Part shown: positions 5,988-13,225 of the stretch, piece by piece | How the letters are laid out: the number at the start of each line of letters is the position of its first letter | How positions within the stretch are numbered: position 1 is the stretch's first letter | NCBI GenBank assembly: GCA_017530275.1 | Contig: JAFXMP010000174.1 | Span: 1 to 13,225, forward strand | Length of the DNA stretch: 13,225 nt | Source: Clostridia bacterium | Lineage (GTDB): Bacteria > Bacillota_A > Clostridia > Christensenellales > Aristaeellaceae | Reading direction: 5' to 3' | Position numbers and translations under genes: made by a program | Notes under the pieces: generated by a model | Told to the model about the DNA's origin: nothing | Seen by the model: only the letters and a program-made list of their open reading frames with translations | Database searches by the model: none

Positions 5988-6695
5988 ATGGCTTACTGCG
6001 TTCACTGCGGCGTGAAGCTTTCGGACAGCGAAAAGCGCTGTCCCCTGTGCCAGACGCCGGTTTACGACCCAGCGGAGCCGGAGCGGCCCGCCGCGCCCAA
6101 GCCCTATCCGGTGCGCACGCCGGAACAGGAATTAAAGCGCAGCAAACGTTTTCTGCTGATCTTGACTGCGCTGATGCTGCTGGCCCCTGCCGTACTTTGT
6201 CTGGTGATCGATCTGCTGATCACAGGCGGCGTTACCTGGAGCAGCTATGCATCGGGCGCGCTGATCATGCTGTTCCTGTCGGTGGCGGTACCGCTGATCA
6301 TTCCTAAGTATCAGGTTTATTTTGCTATCGGCGTTCCGTTTCTTTGCCTGAATGGCTATCTGTTCCTGGTGGAAAGGTTAAGCGGGTCCACCCGGTGGTT
6401 TTTCCCTATCGCCCTGCCCGCCTTGGCCCTCGGCGCGTTGATCATCACCCTGATCACCTTGCTGTGGCGGCGCGGATGGCTCAACAAGCTCACCCTCATC
6501 GCGCTTTCGTTTGCGGGCGTTGCCCTGGAATGCCTGGTCATTGAATGGCTGCTCGCCATGGCCGATCAGAAAACGGGCGGGCTCGTGTGGTCCCCTTTCG
6601 TGCTGGCCCCCTGCCTGTTCATTTCGCTTTTTCTGTTTTTCATCAATGGCAACCGGTCCGTGCGGGAGGAAGTCCGCCGCCGGGTACATTTTTGA
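5988..6695 (+). CDS. Zinc-ribbon, multi-pass membrane protein (DUF6320-like)
   Basis: A 235-residue protein. The N-terminus has a compact zinc ribbon (Cys4, Cys7, Cys18, Cys21 in CVHCG and CPLCQ), then a proline-rich linker (about 25-45). Six hydrophobic segments follow, near residues 54-77, 85-104, 106-124, 133-157, 163-185 and 197-217, and a basic tail. The ribbon should face the cytoplasm. The architecture matches the family I know as DUF6320, whose members often sit beside the acyltransferase type found three bases upstream. SD GGAGG lies 13-17 bases before the ATG, inside the upstream gene, so translation is probably coupled. Function is unknown; a membrane partner or adaptor for the acyltransferase is the simplest guess. 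The family name is from memory. Confidence 0.72.
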   Translation: MAYCVHCGVKLSDSEKRCPLCQTPVYDPAEPERPAAPKPYPVRTPEQELKRSKRFLLILTALMLLAPAVLCLVIDLLITGGVTWSSYASGALIMLFLSVAVPLIIPKYQVYFAIGVPFLCLNGYLFLVERLSGSTRWFFPIALPALALGALIITLITLLWRRGWLNKLTLIALSFAGVALECLVIEWLLAMADQKTGGLVWSPFVLAPCLFISLFLFFINGNRSVREEVRRRVHF

Positions 6696-6707
6696 AATAT
6701 GCCCTTG

Positions 6708-6737
6708 GTGACCTGGTTTTTCTTCTCCGCATAGAAT
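6708..6737 (+). promoter_or_regulatory. Possible promoter of asd-dapA-dapB
   Basis: GTGACC (6708-6713), 18 bases, TAGAAT (6732-6737) in the 65-base gap before asd. Each box departs from consensus, so transcription may mainly read through from the acyltransferase operon. Confidence 0.3.
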
Positions 6738-6760
6738 AAGATCGAGAAAGGATGTGCGTT

Positions 6761-7852
6761 ATGGAAAAGTATCGTGTAGGTATTATCGGCGCTACCGGTA
6801 TGGTGGGCCAGCGCTTCGTATCACTGTTGGAGAATCATCCCTGGTTTGAAATATCCGCTTTGGCCGCCAGCGGCCGCAGCGCGGGCAAAACCTACCGGGA
6901 GGCGGTGGAAGGCCGCTGGGCCTTCCCCTGGCCCATCCCCGAAAATGCCGCGAATATGACGGTATTGGACGCCGCGAACGTGGATGGGGTTTCCTCTAAG
7001 GTCGATTTTGTGTTCTGTGCCACAGCCATGGATAAAAAGGCTACCCGTGAATTAGAAGAAGCTTATGCCAAGGCGGAAACCCCGGTGGTGAGCAACAACA
7101 GCGCCTGCCGGTTGCTTCCCGACGTGCCCATGCTGATTCCCGAAATCAATTCCGCCCACACCGCCGTGATCCCCGCCCAGCGCAAGCGCCTTGGCACCCA
7201 GCGGGGCTTTATTGCCGTGAAGCCCAACTGCTCCATTCAAAGTTACGTTCCCGCCCTGACGCCTCTTATGGATTTCGGCCCCAAATCCGTTTTCGTGTGC
7301 ACCTACCAGGCCATTTCCGGGGCGGGCAAAACCTTTGACCGCTGGCCGGAGATCCTGGACAACGTGATCCCCTACATCGGCGGCGAGGAAGAAAAGAGCG
7401 AGCAGGAGCCCCGCAAAATTTGGGGCGCGCTGAATGCTGATCAAACAGCCATTGAGCTGGCCCAGCTGCCCGTCATCAGCGCCCAGTGCCTGCGGGTGCC
7501 GGTAGCCGACGGCCATATGGCGGCGGTGAGCGTATCTTTTGAGCGCAAGCCCTCCATGGAAGAAATGCTGGACCGCTGGGCACACTATGAAACCGTGGCC
7601 CAGCAATTGAAGCTGCCCAGCGCCCCCACGCCCTTCATCCGCTATATGAAGGAGCCGGACCGGCCCCAGACCCGCCTGGACCGGGACTTCGAGCGGGGCA
7701 TGGGCATTTCCGTAGGCCGCCTGCGGGAAGACCCCATTTTTGACTATAAATTCGTCTGCCTTTCCCACAACACCCTCCGCGGCGCGGCGGGCGGCGGCGT
7801 ATTGTCCGCCGAGCTGCTCTGCGCCCAGGGGTATATCCAGCGAAAGGAGTAA
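6761..7852 (+). CDS. asd: Aspartate-semialdehyde dehydrogenase (archaeal/fungal type)
   Basis: A 363-residue cytoplasmic enzyme that reduces L-aspartyl phosphate with NADPH to aspartate semialdehyde, the branch point to diaminopimelate/lysine, methionine and threonine. An NADP-binding GATGMVGQRF loop is at 10-19, the catalytic cysteine in KPNCSIQSY (Cys157), a SGAGKTFD segment at 186-193, and the acid-base histidine in RVPVADGHMAAV (His252). The form of these motifs (PNCSIQSYVPAL, not the PNCSTIQ type) places it in the archaeal/fungal-like branch, also found in some Clostridia. The ATG at 6761 is chosen because AAAGGA lies 8-14 bases upstream; an in-frame ATG nine bases earlier overlaps that SD. 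It lies three bases before dapA, so the genes are cotranscribed. Confidence 0.95.
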   Translation: MEKYRVGIIGATGMVGQRFVSLLENHPWFEISALAASGRSAGKTYREAVEGRWAFPWPIPENAANMTVLDAANVDGVSSKVDFVFCATAMDKKATRELEEAYAKAETPVVSNNSACRLLPDVPMLIPEINSAHTAVIPAQRKRLGTQRGFIAVKPNCSIQSYVPALTPLMDFGPKSVFVCTYQAISGAGKTFDRWPEILDNVIPYIGGEEEKSEQEPRKIWGALNADQTAIELAQLPVISAQCLRVPVADGHMAAVSVSFERKPSMEEMLDRWAHYETVAQQLKLPSAPTPFIRYMKEPDRPQTRLDRDFERGMGISVGRLREDPIFDYKFVCLSHNTLRGAAGGGVLSAELLCAQGYIQRKE

Positions 7853-7855
7853 ATC

Positions 7856-8731
7856 ATGTCCAACGTGCTGTTCACAGGCTGCGCCACAGCCCTGATCACG
7901 CCCTTCAAAAAGGGTGAGGTGGACTATGACGCCCTGAAAAACCTGGTGGAATACCAGGTGAGCGAGGGCATCGACGCCATCGTCGCCTGCGGCACCACCG
8001 GCGAGCCCTCCACCATGACCGCGAAGGAATGGGAGGATGTGCTTTCCTTCATTATCCGTCAGGTAAACCGCCGCATCCCCGTGATCGCGGGCACAGGCGG
8101 CAACAATACCAGGGACGTGATGGAGAAAGCCCGCCGGGCCAAGGAATTGGGGGCGGACGCCCAGCTTTGCGTGACCCCTTATTACAACAAAACCACCCAG
8201 AACGGGTTGATCGCCCATTATACTGCCATTGCAAGGGACGGGGCGCTGCCGGTGATCGTGTACAACGTGCCCTCCCGCACGGGGCTGAACATGCAGCCTC
8301 AAACTTTGGCCGCGCTGGCGGAGGAGCCGGGTATCATCGCCATGAAGGAAGCCTCCGGCAACATGACCCAGATCATGGACACGATCCGGCTTTGCGGGGA
8401 TAAAATCGCCTTCTATTCCGGTTCGGATGAGATCATCGCACCGGTGCGCGCCGTGGGCGGCTTAGGGGGCATTTCCGTGCTGGCCAACATCGCGCCTAAA
8501 GCCGCGGGGGACATCTGCCGCCTGCCCATCGAGCAGGCCGCGAAGCTGAACCTGCGCTGGCTGCCCCTGATCACCGCCCTGTTCCTGGAGGTCAACCCCA
8601 TTCCCGTGAAAGCGGCGGCGGGGGCGCTGGGCCTGTGCCGGAACGAAGTGCGGCTGCCCCTCACGCCCCTCTCCCCCGAACACGGACACATGCTGAAAGA
8701 AGAAATGCAAAAGGCAGGTTTGATATGCTGA
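7856..8731 (+). CDS. dapA: 4-Hydroxy-tetrahydrodipicolinate synthase
   Basis: A 291-residue (beta/alpha)8 aldolase-type enzyme, the usual family length. It condenses pyruvate with aspartate semialdehyde, the first committed step to diaminopimelate. The Schiff-base lysine is Lys164 in AMKEASGN. CGTTGEPST carries Thr47/Thr48, VTPYYNK holds Tyr110, and YNVPSRTG provides Tyr136 and Arg141. These match the E. coli Thr44-Tyr107-Tyr133-Arg138-Lys161 set with a constant shift of three. Substrate comes directly from the upstream Asd, its product goes to DapB. SD AAAGGAG lies at the end of asd. Its last seven bases overlap the start of dapB, so translation of the two is coupled. Confidence 0.97.
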   Translation: MSNVLFTGCATALITPFKKGEVDYDALKNLVEYQVSEGIDAIVACGTTGEPSTMTAKEWEDVLSFIIRQVNRRIPVIAGTGGNNTRDVMEKARRAKELGADAQLCVTPYYNKTTQNGLIAHYTAIARDGALPVIVYNVPSRTGLNMQPQTLAALAEEPGIIAMKEASGNMTQIMDTIRLCGDKIAFYSGSDEIIAPVRAVGGLGGISVLANIAPKAAGDICRLPIEQAAKLNLRWLPLITALFLEVNPIPVKAAAGALGLCRNEVRLPLTPLSPEHGHMLKEEMQKAGLIC

Positions 8732-9477
8732 AGATTCTGTTATCCGGCGCGTGCGGCCGGATGGGCCGTCAGGTGGCGCAGTTGGCGGAGGACGAACAGG
8801 CCGCCATTATCGCCGGTGTGGATGTAAAAGCGGAAAAATGGAGCGATTTCCCCGTGTACCCCTCCTTTTCCCTGGTGCGGGAGGATGCGGACGTAATCGT
8901 GGACTTTTCCCGCCCCGAAGGGCTGAACGCTCTGCTTTCTTACGCCAAGGAGCATCGTTTGCCCCTGGTGCTGGCCGCCACTGGCTACAATGAAGAAGAC
9001 CTGAACGCCATCCGGGACGCCGCGAAAACCATCCCCGTTTTCCGCAGCGCCAACATGAGCTTGGGCGTTTACGTGCTCCGCACCCTGGCCCGCCAGGCGG
9101 CGATGCTGCTGCCAGATTTCGATATCGAAATCATCGAAAAGCACCATAACCAGAAGATCGACGCCCCCAGCGGCACCGCGCTCATGCTGTACGACGCCGT
9201 GAGCAGGCCCAACACCCTGCCGGTGTTTGGCCGCAACGGCCGCACCCAGAAGCGGGAAAAGAACGAGATCGGCATTCACGCCATCCGGGGCGGCAGCGTG
9301 CCGGGCGACCACGAAGTGGGCTTCTACGGCCCATCCGAAGTGGTTACCCTCACCCATTCCGCCCAGGACCGTTCCATTTTCGCCCGGGGCGCTTTGCGCG
9401 CCGCCCGGTTTATCAGCACCCAAAAGCCCGGCGAATACGATATGGACGCCCTGGCTCAGGCCATGCTGGAGAATTGA
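8725..9477 (+). CDS. dapB: 4-Hydroxy-tetrahydrodipicolinate reductase
   Basis: A 250-residue cytoplasmic reductase making tetrahydrodipicolinate with NAD(P)H. It has the Rossmann loop SGACGRMGR (residues 7-15), the VDFSRPEG segment (59-66) and the catalytic EKHHNQKIDAPSGTA motif with His140, His141 and Lys144. It is in the shorter range for the family (E. coli about 273). The ATG at 8725 is chosen because the protein then begins directly with the MLKILLSG strand; the SD AAAGGCAGG lies within dapA. It ends the asd-dapA-dapB series; the later steps to diaminopimelate are not in the window. No clear T-tailed terminator follows, only GC-rich hairpins. Confidence 0.96.
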   Translation: MLKILLSGACGRMGRQVAQLAEDEQAAIIAGVDVKAEKWSDFPVYPSFSLVREDADVIVDFSRPEGLNALLSYAKEHRLPLVLAATGYNEEDLNAIRDAAKTIPVFRSANMSLGVYVLRTLARQAAMLLPDFDIEIIEKHHNQKIDAPSGTALMLYDAVSRPNTLPVFGRNGRTQKREKNEIGIHAIRGGSVPGDHEVGFYGPSEVVTLTHSAQDRSIFARGALRAARFISTQKPGEYDMDALAQAMLEN

Positions 9478-9494
9478 TTGATTTGGGGGGCACG

Positions 9495-9538
9495 TTGGGG
9501 TTTCACCCCAAACCCCACCAGGGGAATGATTCCCCTGG
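9495..9538. repeat. Two GC-rich hairpins after dapB
   Basis: TTGGGG-TTTCA-CCCCAA (9495-9511) and CCAGGGGAA-TGA-TTCCCCTGG (9518-9538) are perfect stems 18 bases after the dapB stop. They may end or protect the dap transcript, but no T run follows. Such G-run/C-run hairpins between genes are typical of repeated intergenic elements in Clostridia. Confidence 0.6.
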
Positions 9539-9609
9539 CCCCCTCTCCTGGCAAAGTTACTTAACTAAACAAGTTCCGCCTGTTACGTTAGTTTTACAAT
9601 ATTTAGTTG

Positions 9610-9735
9610 GCTTCTGGCCCAAGAAAGCCGGGAAAATCCCCAGGTTGAAAGCAAGCTTTCCCTGGGGATTTTTCCGCGGCTTTCCCCGGATGCAAAGCAT
9701 CCGGGGTGGCCGCCATCGGCGGCCAAGCCAGAAGC
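9610..9735. repeat. Complex nested-hairpin element in the dapB-sdaAB gap
   Basis: Outer arms GCTTCTGGC (9610-9618) and GCCAGAAGC (9727-9735) enclose a long stem and two hairpins. GAAAGCC (9623-9629) pairs with GGCTTTC (9678-9684); AAAATCCCCAGG (9633-9644) with CCTGGGGATTTT (9661-9672), capped by GAAAGC/GCTTTC (9647-9660). CCCCGGATGC/GCATCCGGGG (9684-9706) and TGGCCGCC/GGCGGCCA (9707-9725) follow. All stems are essentially perfect and GC-rich and can fold on either strand. The 418-base gap (9478-9895) has no credible gene; its remainder, 9736-9830, shows nothing recognised. Probably a non-coding repetitive element or a structured RNA. Confidence 0.65.
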
Positions 9736-9835
9736 GCAGTCACCTTCCTGGCACGGGGGACTGGGGCAGCGAAGGCACCAGAGGTTATCCCAATTTCTCC
9801 TTCATGCGTGATCCGTGATTTATTGCACATTTCGT

Positions 9836-9864
9836 TTGAAATCCGACGGAATCCCGGTTATAAT
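9836..9864 (+). promoter_or_regulatory. Sigma-A promoter of sdaAB-sdaAA
   Basis: TTGAAA (9836-9841), exactly 17 bases, TATAAT (9859-9864). Five of six and six of six consensus matches. The start of transcription would be near 9871, with AGGAGG at 9883-9888 and the ATG at 9896. Confidence 0.75.
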
Positions 9865-9895
9865 AGACATGAACACAAAATCAGGAGGAAGCATC

Positions 9896-10564
9896 ATGAA
9901 CGTTTTCGATATCATCGGTCCGGTCATGATCGGCCCGTCCAGTTCTCACACAGCGGGAGCGGTGCGCTTAGGACGGGTGGCGAACAAACTGATCGACAAC
10001 AGGAAGCTGCGCAAGGTGGAAATCACCCTTTCCGGTTCCTTTGCCCAAACCTATAAGGGCCATGGAACAGACCGGGCCCTGCTGGCGGGCATCATGGGGT
10101 ATCACAGCTATTCGCCGGAGATTCGGGATGCCCTGATCATCGCCCGGGATCGGGGCATTGCTTACGAATTCATCAAAGAGGATATCAAGGACGCCCATCC
10201 CAATACCGCCCGAATCCATTTTTTCCTGGAGGACGGCGGCGAAGGCGTAATGCAGGGGGCCAGTGTGGGCGGCGGCAACATCCTGGTGAACCAGATCGAC
10301 GGGATGAAGGTGGAATTCAACGGGGAAAACAATACCATATTAGTCATGCACCGGGATAAGCCGGGCGTCATTGCCGCCGTGACCCAGCTCATGCACTGGG
10401 AATACGCGGAGCTGAACATCTCCAATTTCCATTTAGCCCGGCAGCGCAAGGGCGGCGACGCCATCATGACCATTGAAATCGACGGCCAGCCGCCAGAGAA
10501 CCTGATCGACGCCATTCGGAACATCAAAAACGTAACGAACGCGATCCTGGTGCGCCGCATCTGA
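9896..10564 (+). CDS. sdaAB: L-serine dehydratase, iron-sulfur-dependent, beta subunit
   Basis: A 222-residue subunit of the two-subunit [4Fe-4S] serine dehydratase (L-serine to pyruvate and ammonia). It starts with the family hallmark FDIIGPVMIGPSSSHTAGA (residues 4-22), which helps bind substrate, and KGHGTDRALLAG follows at about 55. Residues 143-220 form an ACT domain (TILVMHRDKPGVIAAVTQLM), a likely serine or amino-acid sensing module. The ATG at 9896 follows AGGAGG by seven bases; longer frames upstream lack the family sequence and would overlap the promoter. Followed after 16 bases by the alpha subunit. Confidence 0.96.
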   Translation: MNVFDIIGPVMIGPSSSHTAGAVRLGRVANKLIDNRKLRKVEITLSGSFAQTYKGHGTDRALLAGIMGYHSYSPEIRDALIIARDRGIAYEFIKEDIKDAHPNTARIHFFLEDGGEGVMQGASVGGGNILVNQIDGMKVEFNGENNTILVMHRDKPGVIAAVTQLMHWEYAELNISNFHLARQRKGGDAIMTIEIDGQPPENLIDAIRNIKNVTNAILVRRI

Positions 10565-10580
10565 AGAGGGGGAGAAAAAC

Positions 10581-11486
10581 ATGCTGGCATATGATTCCAT
10601 CAGCGAACTGGTACTGGAAGCGGAAAAGCAGGGCGTAAAAATCAGCGAACTGGTGCTTGCCGACCAGGCCGAAGCCATGGAGCTGTCTTCTCTGGAGTTG
10701 TACGAAAAAATGGAAATGGATTTTTACGTGATGGCGGATTCCGTGAAGGCAGGCCAGGAGAAAAACCAGAAATCCATGTCCGGCTTAACCGGCGGCGAGG
10801 GCTATAAAATGAAAGCCTATTCCGAACAAAACGATGGAGGCTTATGCGGTACGCTGCTTTCTAAAGCCATTTCCCGAGCATTGGCCGTGGCTGGGTGCAA
10901 CGCTTCCATGGGCAGGATCGTGGCCGCCCCCACGGCAGGCAGCTGCGGCATCCTGCCGGGCTGCCTGGTATCGCTTTGGGAGGATCGGGGTTTTGATGAA
11001 AAAGCCGTGATCATGTCCATGTTCACAGCTGGGGCATTCGGTATGGTCATCGCCGGACGCGCCAGCGTAGCGGGGGCCCAGGGCGGCTGTCAGGCGGAAT
11101 GCGGCAGCGCCGCCGCCATGGCCGCCGCGGCACTGGTGGAATTGATGGGCGGCACGCCTTCCCAGTGCGCGGACGCCTGCGCCATCGCAATCGCCAATCA
11201 ATTGGGCCTGGTGTGTGATCCGGTGGCCGGATTGGTGGAAATTCCCTGCATCAAACGGAACGTGTCCGGGCTGGTGATTGCCTTTTCCAGCGCCGACTTG
11301 GCATTGGCGGGCATCGAATCAAAAATCCCCGCTGACGAATGCCTGGACGCCATGCGCCGGGTGGGCGACGCGCTGCCCGATACGCTGAAAGAAACCGCCA
11401 AGGGCGGCCTGGCCACGACGCCCACAGGGCAAAGGCTGCAAAAACAGGTTTTCGGCGAAAGAAAAGAAACGGAAATCGCGCATTGA
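10581..11486 (+). CDS. sdaAA: L-serine dehydratase, iron-sulfur-dependent, alpha subunit
   Basis: A 301-residue catalytic subunit that carries the oxygen-sensitive [4Fe-4S] cluster. Expected ligands are Cys170 (AQGGCQAECG), Cys212 (LVCDPVAG) and Cys223 (EIPCIKRN); the 42- and 11-residue spacings equal those of the ligand cysteines in the Legionella enzyme. SMSGLTGGEGYKM (65-77) and APTAGSCGILPG (116-127) are further family blocks. SD GAGGGGGAG is 8-16 bases before the ATG. Together with SdaAB it breaks down serine for pyruvate, which suits a fermentative anaerobe. The unit ends in a hairpin terminator. Confidence 0.96.
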   Translation: MLAYDSISELVLEAEKQGVKISELVLADQAEAMELSSLELYEKMEMDFYVMADSVKAGQEKNQKSMSGLTGGEGYKMKAYSEQNDGGLCGTLLSKAISRALAVAGCNASMGRIVAAPTAGSCGILPGCLVSLWEDRGFDEKAVIMSMFTAGAFGMVIAGRASVAGAQGGCQAECGSAAAMAAAALVELMGGTPSQCADACAIAIANQLGLVCDPVAGLVEIPCIKRNVSGLVIAFSSADLALAGIESKIPADECLDAMRRVGDALPDTLKETAKGGLATTPTGQRLQKQVFGERKETEIAH

Positions 11487-11504
11487 TTCTTTTTGTCAAC
11501 AATA

Positions 11505-11538
11505 ACAGCCCGAAGGCATGCTTCGGGCTGTAGTTTTA
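11505..11538 (+). terminator. Terminator of sdaAB-sdaAA
   Basis: An 11-bp perfect stem, ACAGCCCGAAG and CTTCGGGCTGT around GCATG, followed by AGTTTTAT, 18 bases after the sdaAA stop. The T run is short but the position and stem fit an intrinsic terminator. Confidence 0.75.
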
Positions 11539-11542
11539 TACC

Positions 11543-11603
11543 ATTCAGAGTTATGCTGTAAAGGGTGGTTTTCAAACCGCTTGAATACAGCATAACTCTG
11601 AAT
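11543..11603. repeat. Perfect 18-bp inverted repeat between convergent sdaAA and clpX
   Basis: Arms start ATTCAGAGTTATGCTGTA (11543-11560) and are matched exactly by 11586-11603, with a 25-base loop that itself holds GGTTT-TC-AAACC. It sits 21 bases downstream of the clpX stop on the minus strand. It may end or protect the clpX transcript, though no T run follows. The arm resembles the 5' half of some type II-A CRISPR repeats (see findings). Confidence 0.7.
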
Positions 11604-11624
11604 AGGATTATATGCTATCGGTAA

Positions 11625-12926
11625 TCAGCTGGCGTTCGGTTCCTCCGGCATCAGTTGAGGCCGTTTGGTCCGGTGCGGCAGCCTGGCGGGTATTTCTCCC
11701 AATTCCAGCGTAGGTTTTTCGCCGTTTGTGATCACTTCCTTCGTGATCACGCAGCGCCGTACATCCTTGCGGCCCGGCAATTCAAACAGCGTGTCCAGCA
11801 GCGCGTTTTCAATGATGGAGCGCAGGCCGCGGGCGCCGCTTTTCCTTTCGATGGCCAGATGGGCAATTGCCAGCAGCGCGTCATCCTCAAACACCAATTC
11901 AGCGCCGTCCAATTCCACCAGTTTTTGATACTGCTTGACCAGCGCGTTCCGCGGTTCTTTCAGGATACGCACCAGCGCTTCTTCATCCAGCGCGTCCAGC
12001 GTGACGTTTACCGGCAGGCGGCCGATAAATTCGGGGATCAGGCCGAATTTCAGCAGGTCCTCAGGCCGCAGTTCCCGCAGGGTCTCCCCCACGTTCTGCT
12101 GCTTTTTGCCTTTTGGATCAGCGCCAAAGCCCAGGGCCTTTTTGCCAATGCGCTGCTCAATGATCCGGGAAAGGCCGTCGAACGCGCCGCCGCAGATAAA
12201 CAGGATGTTGGTGGTGTCGATCTGCAGGCATTCCTGGTGGGGATGCTTGCGCCCGCCCTGGGGCGGCACGTTGGCCAGCGTGCCTTCCAGGATTTTCAGC
12301 AGCGCCTGCTGCACGCCTTCGCCGCTCACGTCCCGGGTAATGGACACGTTTTCGCCCTTCCGGGCGATCTTGTCGATTTCGTCAATGTAAATGATGCCGC
12401 GCTGGGCCGCCTGAATATCGTTGCCCGCAGCCTGGATCAGCCGGAGCAGAATGTTTTCCACGTCCTCGCCCACATAGCCCGCTTCGGTCAGCGCCGTAGC
12501 GTCCACGATGGCGAATGGCACGTTCAAAATCCGGGCCAAAGACTGGGCCAGATAGGTCTTGCCGCAGCCGGTGGGGCCGATCATGAGCACGTTGGACTTT
12601 TGCAGCTCCACGCCATCCTTTTTTACAGGCACTCCGATGCGCTTATAGTGGTTGTACACCGCCACGCACAGCGTGCGCTTTGCCTGTTCCTGCCCGATCA
12701 CATACTCGTCCAGCACCTCCTTCATTTCGGAAGGAGTGGGAATTTCGCCTAAACTGGGGGTGGCGGACATGATATCCATATCATCCGCCACGATCTCCTG
12801 GCACAGCGCGATGCACTCATTGCAGATATACGCTCCCGGGCCGGCAATGATCCGGCGCACTTGATCCTGGGTTTTCCCGCAGAAGGAGCAACGTAGTTTC
12901 CGGGAGGTCATATCATCCTTAGCCAT
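11625..12926 (-). CDS. clpX: ATP-dependent Clp protease ATP-binding subunit ClpX
   Basis: A 433-residue AAA+ unfoldase that feeds ssrA-tagged and other substrates into ClpP. The N-terminal zinc-binding domain has Cys13, Cys16, Cys35 and Cys38. Walker A is GPTGCGKT (117-124) and Walker B IIYIDEID (178-185). Pore loop GYVGE is at 150-154, the RKH loop at 226-228 (GGRKHPHQE), the ClpP-docking LGF loop at 265-267 (KKALGFGAD), and sensor-2 GARGLRSI lies in the C-terminal small domain. Every element needed for function is seen and the length is normal. GAGGGAA lies six bases before the ATG. It follows clpP by 15 bases in the same operon. Confidence 0.98.
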   Translation of the reverse strand: MAKDDMTSRKLRCSFCGKTQDQVRRIIAGPGAYICNECIALCQEIVADDMDIMSATPSLGEIPTPSEMKEVLDEYVIGQEQAKRTLCVAVYNHYKRIGVPVKKDGVELQKSNVLMIGPTGCGKTYLAQSLARILNVPFAIVDATALTEAGYVGEDVENILLRLIQAAGNDIQAAQRGIIYIDEIDKIARKGENVSITRDVSGEGVQQALLKILEGTLANVPPQGGRKHPHQECLQIDTTNILFICGGAFDGLSRIIEQRIGKKALGFGADPKGKKQQNVGETLRELRPEDLLKFGLIPEFIGRLPVNVTLDALDEEALVRILKEPRNALVKQYQKLVELDGAELVFEDDALLAIAHLAIERKSGARGLRSIIENALLDTLFELPGRKDVRRCVITKEVITNGEKPTLELGEIPARLPHRTKRPQLMPEEPNAS

Positions 12927-12941
12927 ATTTCCCTCATTATC

Positions 12942-13225
12942 TTATTTTTTCTGCCTGGGCTGGTAGATTTCGTCGATGATGCCGTACTCCAGCGCTTCTT
13001 GAGCGGACATGAAATGGTCCCGCTCCACGTCCAGTGCGATCTTTTCCAGGGGCTGGCCGGTCATCTGGGCCATCAGGCCGTTCATCTTGTTTTTGGTGCG
13101 CAGCAGCCATTCGGCGTGAATGGTCACATCCGTGGCCTGGCCGGAGGCGCCGCCGGAAGGCTGATGGATCATCACTTCGCTGTTGGGCAGGGCCAGGCGC
13201 TTGCCCTTTTCCCCGGCCATGAGCA
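12942..13225 (-). CDS. clpP: ATP-dependent Clp protease proteolytic subunit ClpP, C-terminal part
   Basis: About 93 residues are visible, up to the stop at 12942-12944; the 5' end lies beyond the window. The catalytic His is in [16 protein letters not shown] and the catalytic Asp in [15 protein letters not shown]. The Ser of the triad would lie just outside. After [10 protein letters not shown] the protein ends with a short RQKK tail. ClpP forms the 14-mer chamber that degrades what ClpX delivers; clpX lies 15 bases downstream. The promoter of the operon is outside the window. Confidence 0.97.
   Translation of the reverse strand, partial: LMAGEKGKRLALPNSEVMIHQPSGGASGQATDVTIHAEWLLRTKNKMNGLMAQMTGQPLEKIALDVERDHFMSAQEALEYGIIDEIYQPRQKK

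Noticed and set aside
5232..6005. A 257-residue open frame on the minus strand
   Set aside because: Antisense to the acyltransferase; Arg-, His- and Gly-rich with no protein-like pattern.
7052..8302. A 416-residue open frame on the minus strand
   Set aside because: It lies wholly antisense to asd and dapA, whose catalytic motifs are intact. Its composition (rich in His, Gly, Ala, Gln) is that of GC-rich shadow frames.
9603..9830. A 75-residue open frame on the minus strand in the dapB-sdaAB gap
   Set aside because: It runs through the nested hairpins, so its sequence only reflects the inverted repeats. No usable SD was seen.
11543..11603. A true CRISPR array
   Set aside because: There is only one pair of inverted arms, with no direct repeats, spacers or cas genes in the window.
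11655..12752. A 365-residue open frame on the plus strand
   Set aside because: Antisense to clpX, which has all its motifs; the frame has no recognisable domain and no SD site.

Overview
The window looks like chromosomal DNA of an anaerobic, low-to-moderate-GC Clostridia-type Firmicute, probably of gut origin. The evidence is strong purine-rich Shine-Dalgarno sites, a clpP-clpX pair, a split iron-sulfur L-serine dehydratase (sdaAB/sdaAA), an OhrR-type MarR regulator, an archaeal/fungal-type aspartate-semialdehyde dehydrogenase next to dapA and dapB, and GC-rich intergenic hairpin elements. This placement is inference; no rRNA or other phylogenetic marker is present.

Region 1 (1-1343): a secreted-esterase/tannase-like alpha/beta hydrolase enters from the left and stops making sense at about 265-275, where it runs antisense into the 3' end of a glutathione peroxidase gene. 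The peroxidase (minus strand) overlaps the end of an OhrR/MarR-type regulator gene that carries an in-frame TAA at the codon aligned with a redox-sensing tyrosine of Bacillus subtilis OhrR. Upstream lie a good sigma-A promoter and a 19-bp palindrome across the expected transcription start, so this was an autoregulated peroxide-response operon.

Region 2 (1344-2537): AT-rich, mostly non-coding DNA with nested inverted repeats, then a 5'-truncated sugar ABC-transporter permease. This is decayed or rearranged sequence.

Region 3 (2546-4700): two tandem, paralogous, secreted NlpC/P60-fold proteins on the minus strand, read from an extended -10 promoter through a leader of about 155 nt that holds a duplicated hairpin-forming repeat. 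A divergent promoter with two small palindromes drives the genes to the right.

Region 4 (4710-9477, plus strand): a condensation-domain-like acyltransferase and a zinc-ribbon/multi-TM protein (DUF6320-like) form one pair. They are followed by asd-dapA-dapB, which convert aspartyl phosphate to tetrahydrodipicolinate for diaminopimelate (cell wall) and lysine.

Region 5 (9478-11603): a gene-free stretch with a cluster of perfect hairpins, then sdaAB-sdaAA (serine to pyruvate and ammonia) with its own promoter and a terminator. An 18-bp perfect inverted repeat separates it from the convergent clpX.

Region 6 (11625-13225, minus strand): clpX and the 3' part of clpP, the ClpXP protease.

The core genes are ordinary. 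The parts that merit a second look are the broken ohrR with its operator, the gene junction near position 270, the twin cysteine-rich NlpC-like proteins with their structured leader, the acyltransferase/zinc-ribbon membrane pair, and the intergenic repeats, one of which resembles a repeat:anti-repeat hairpin.
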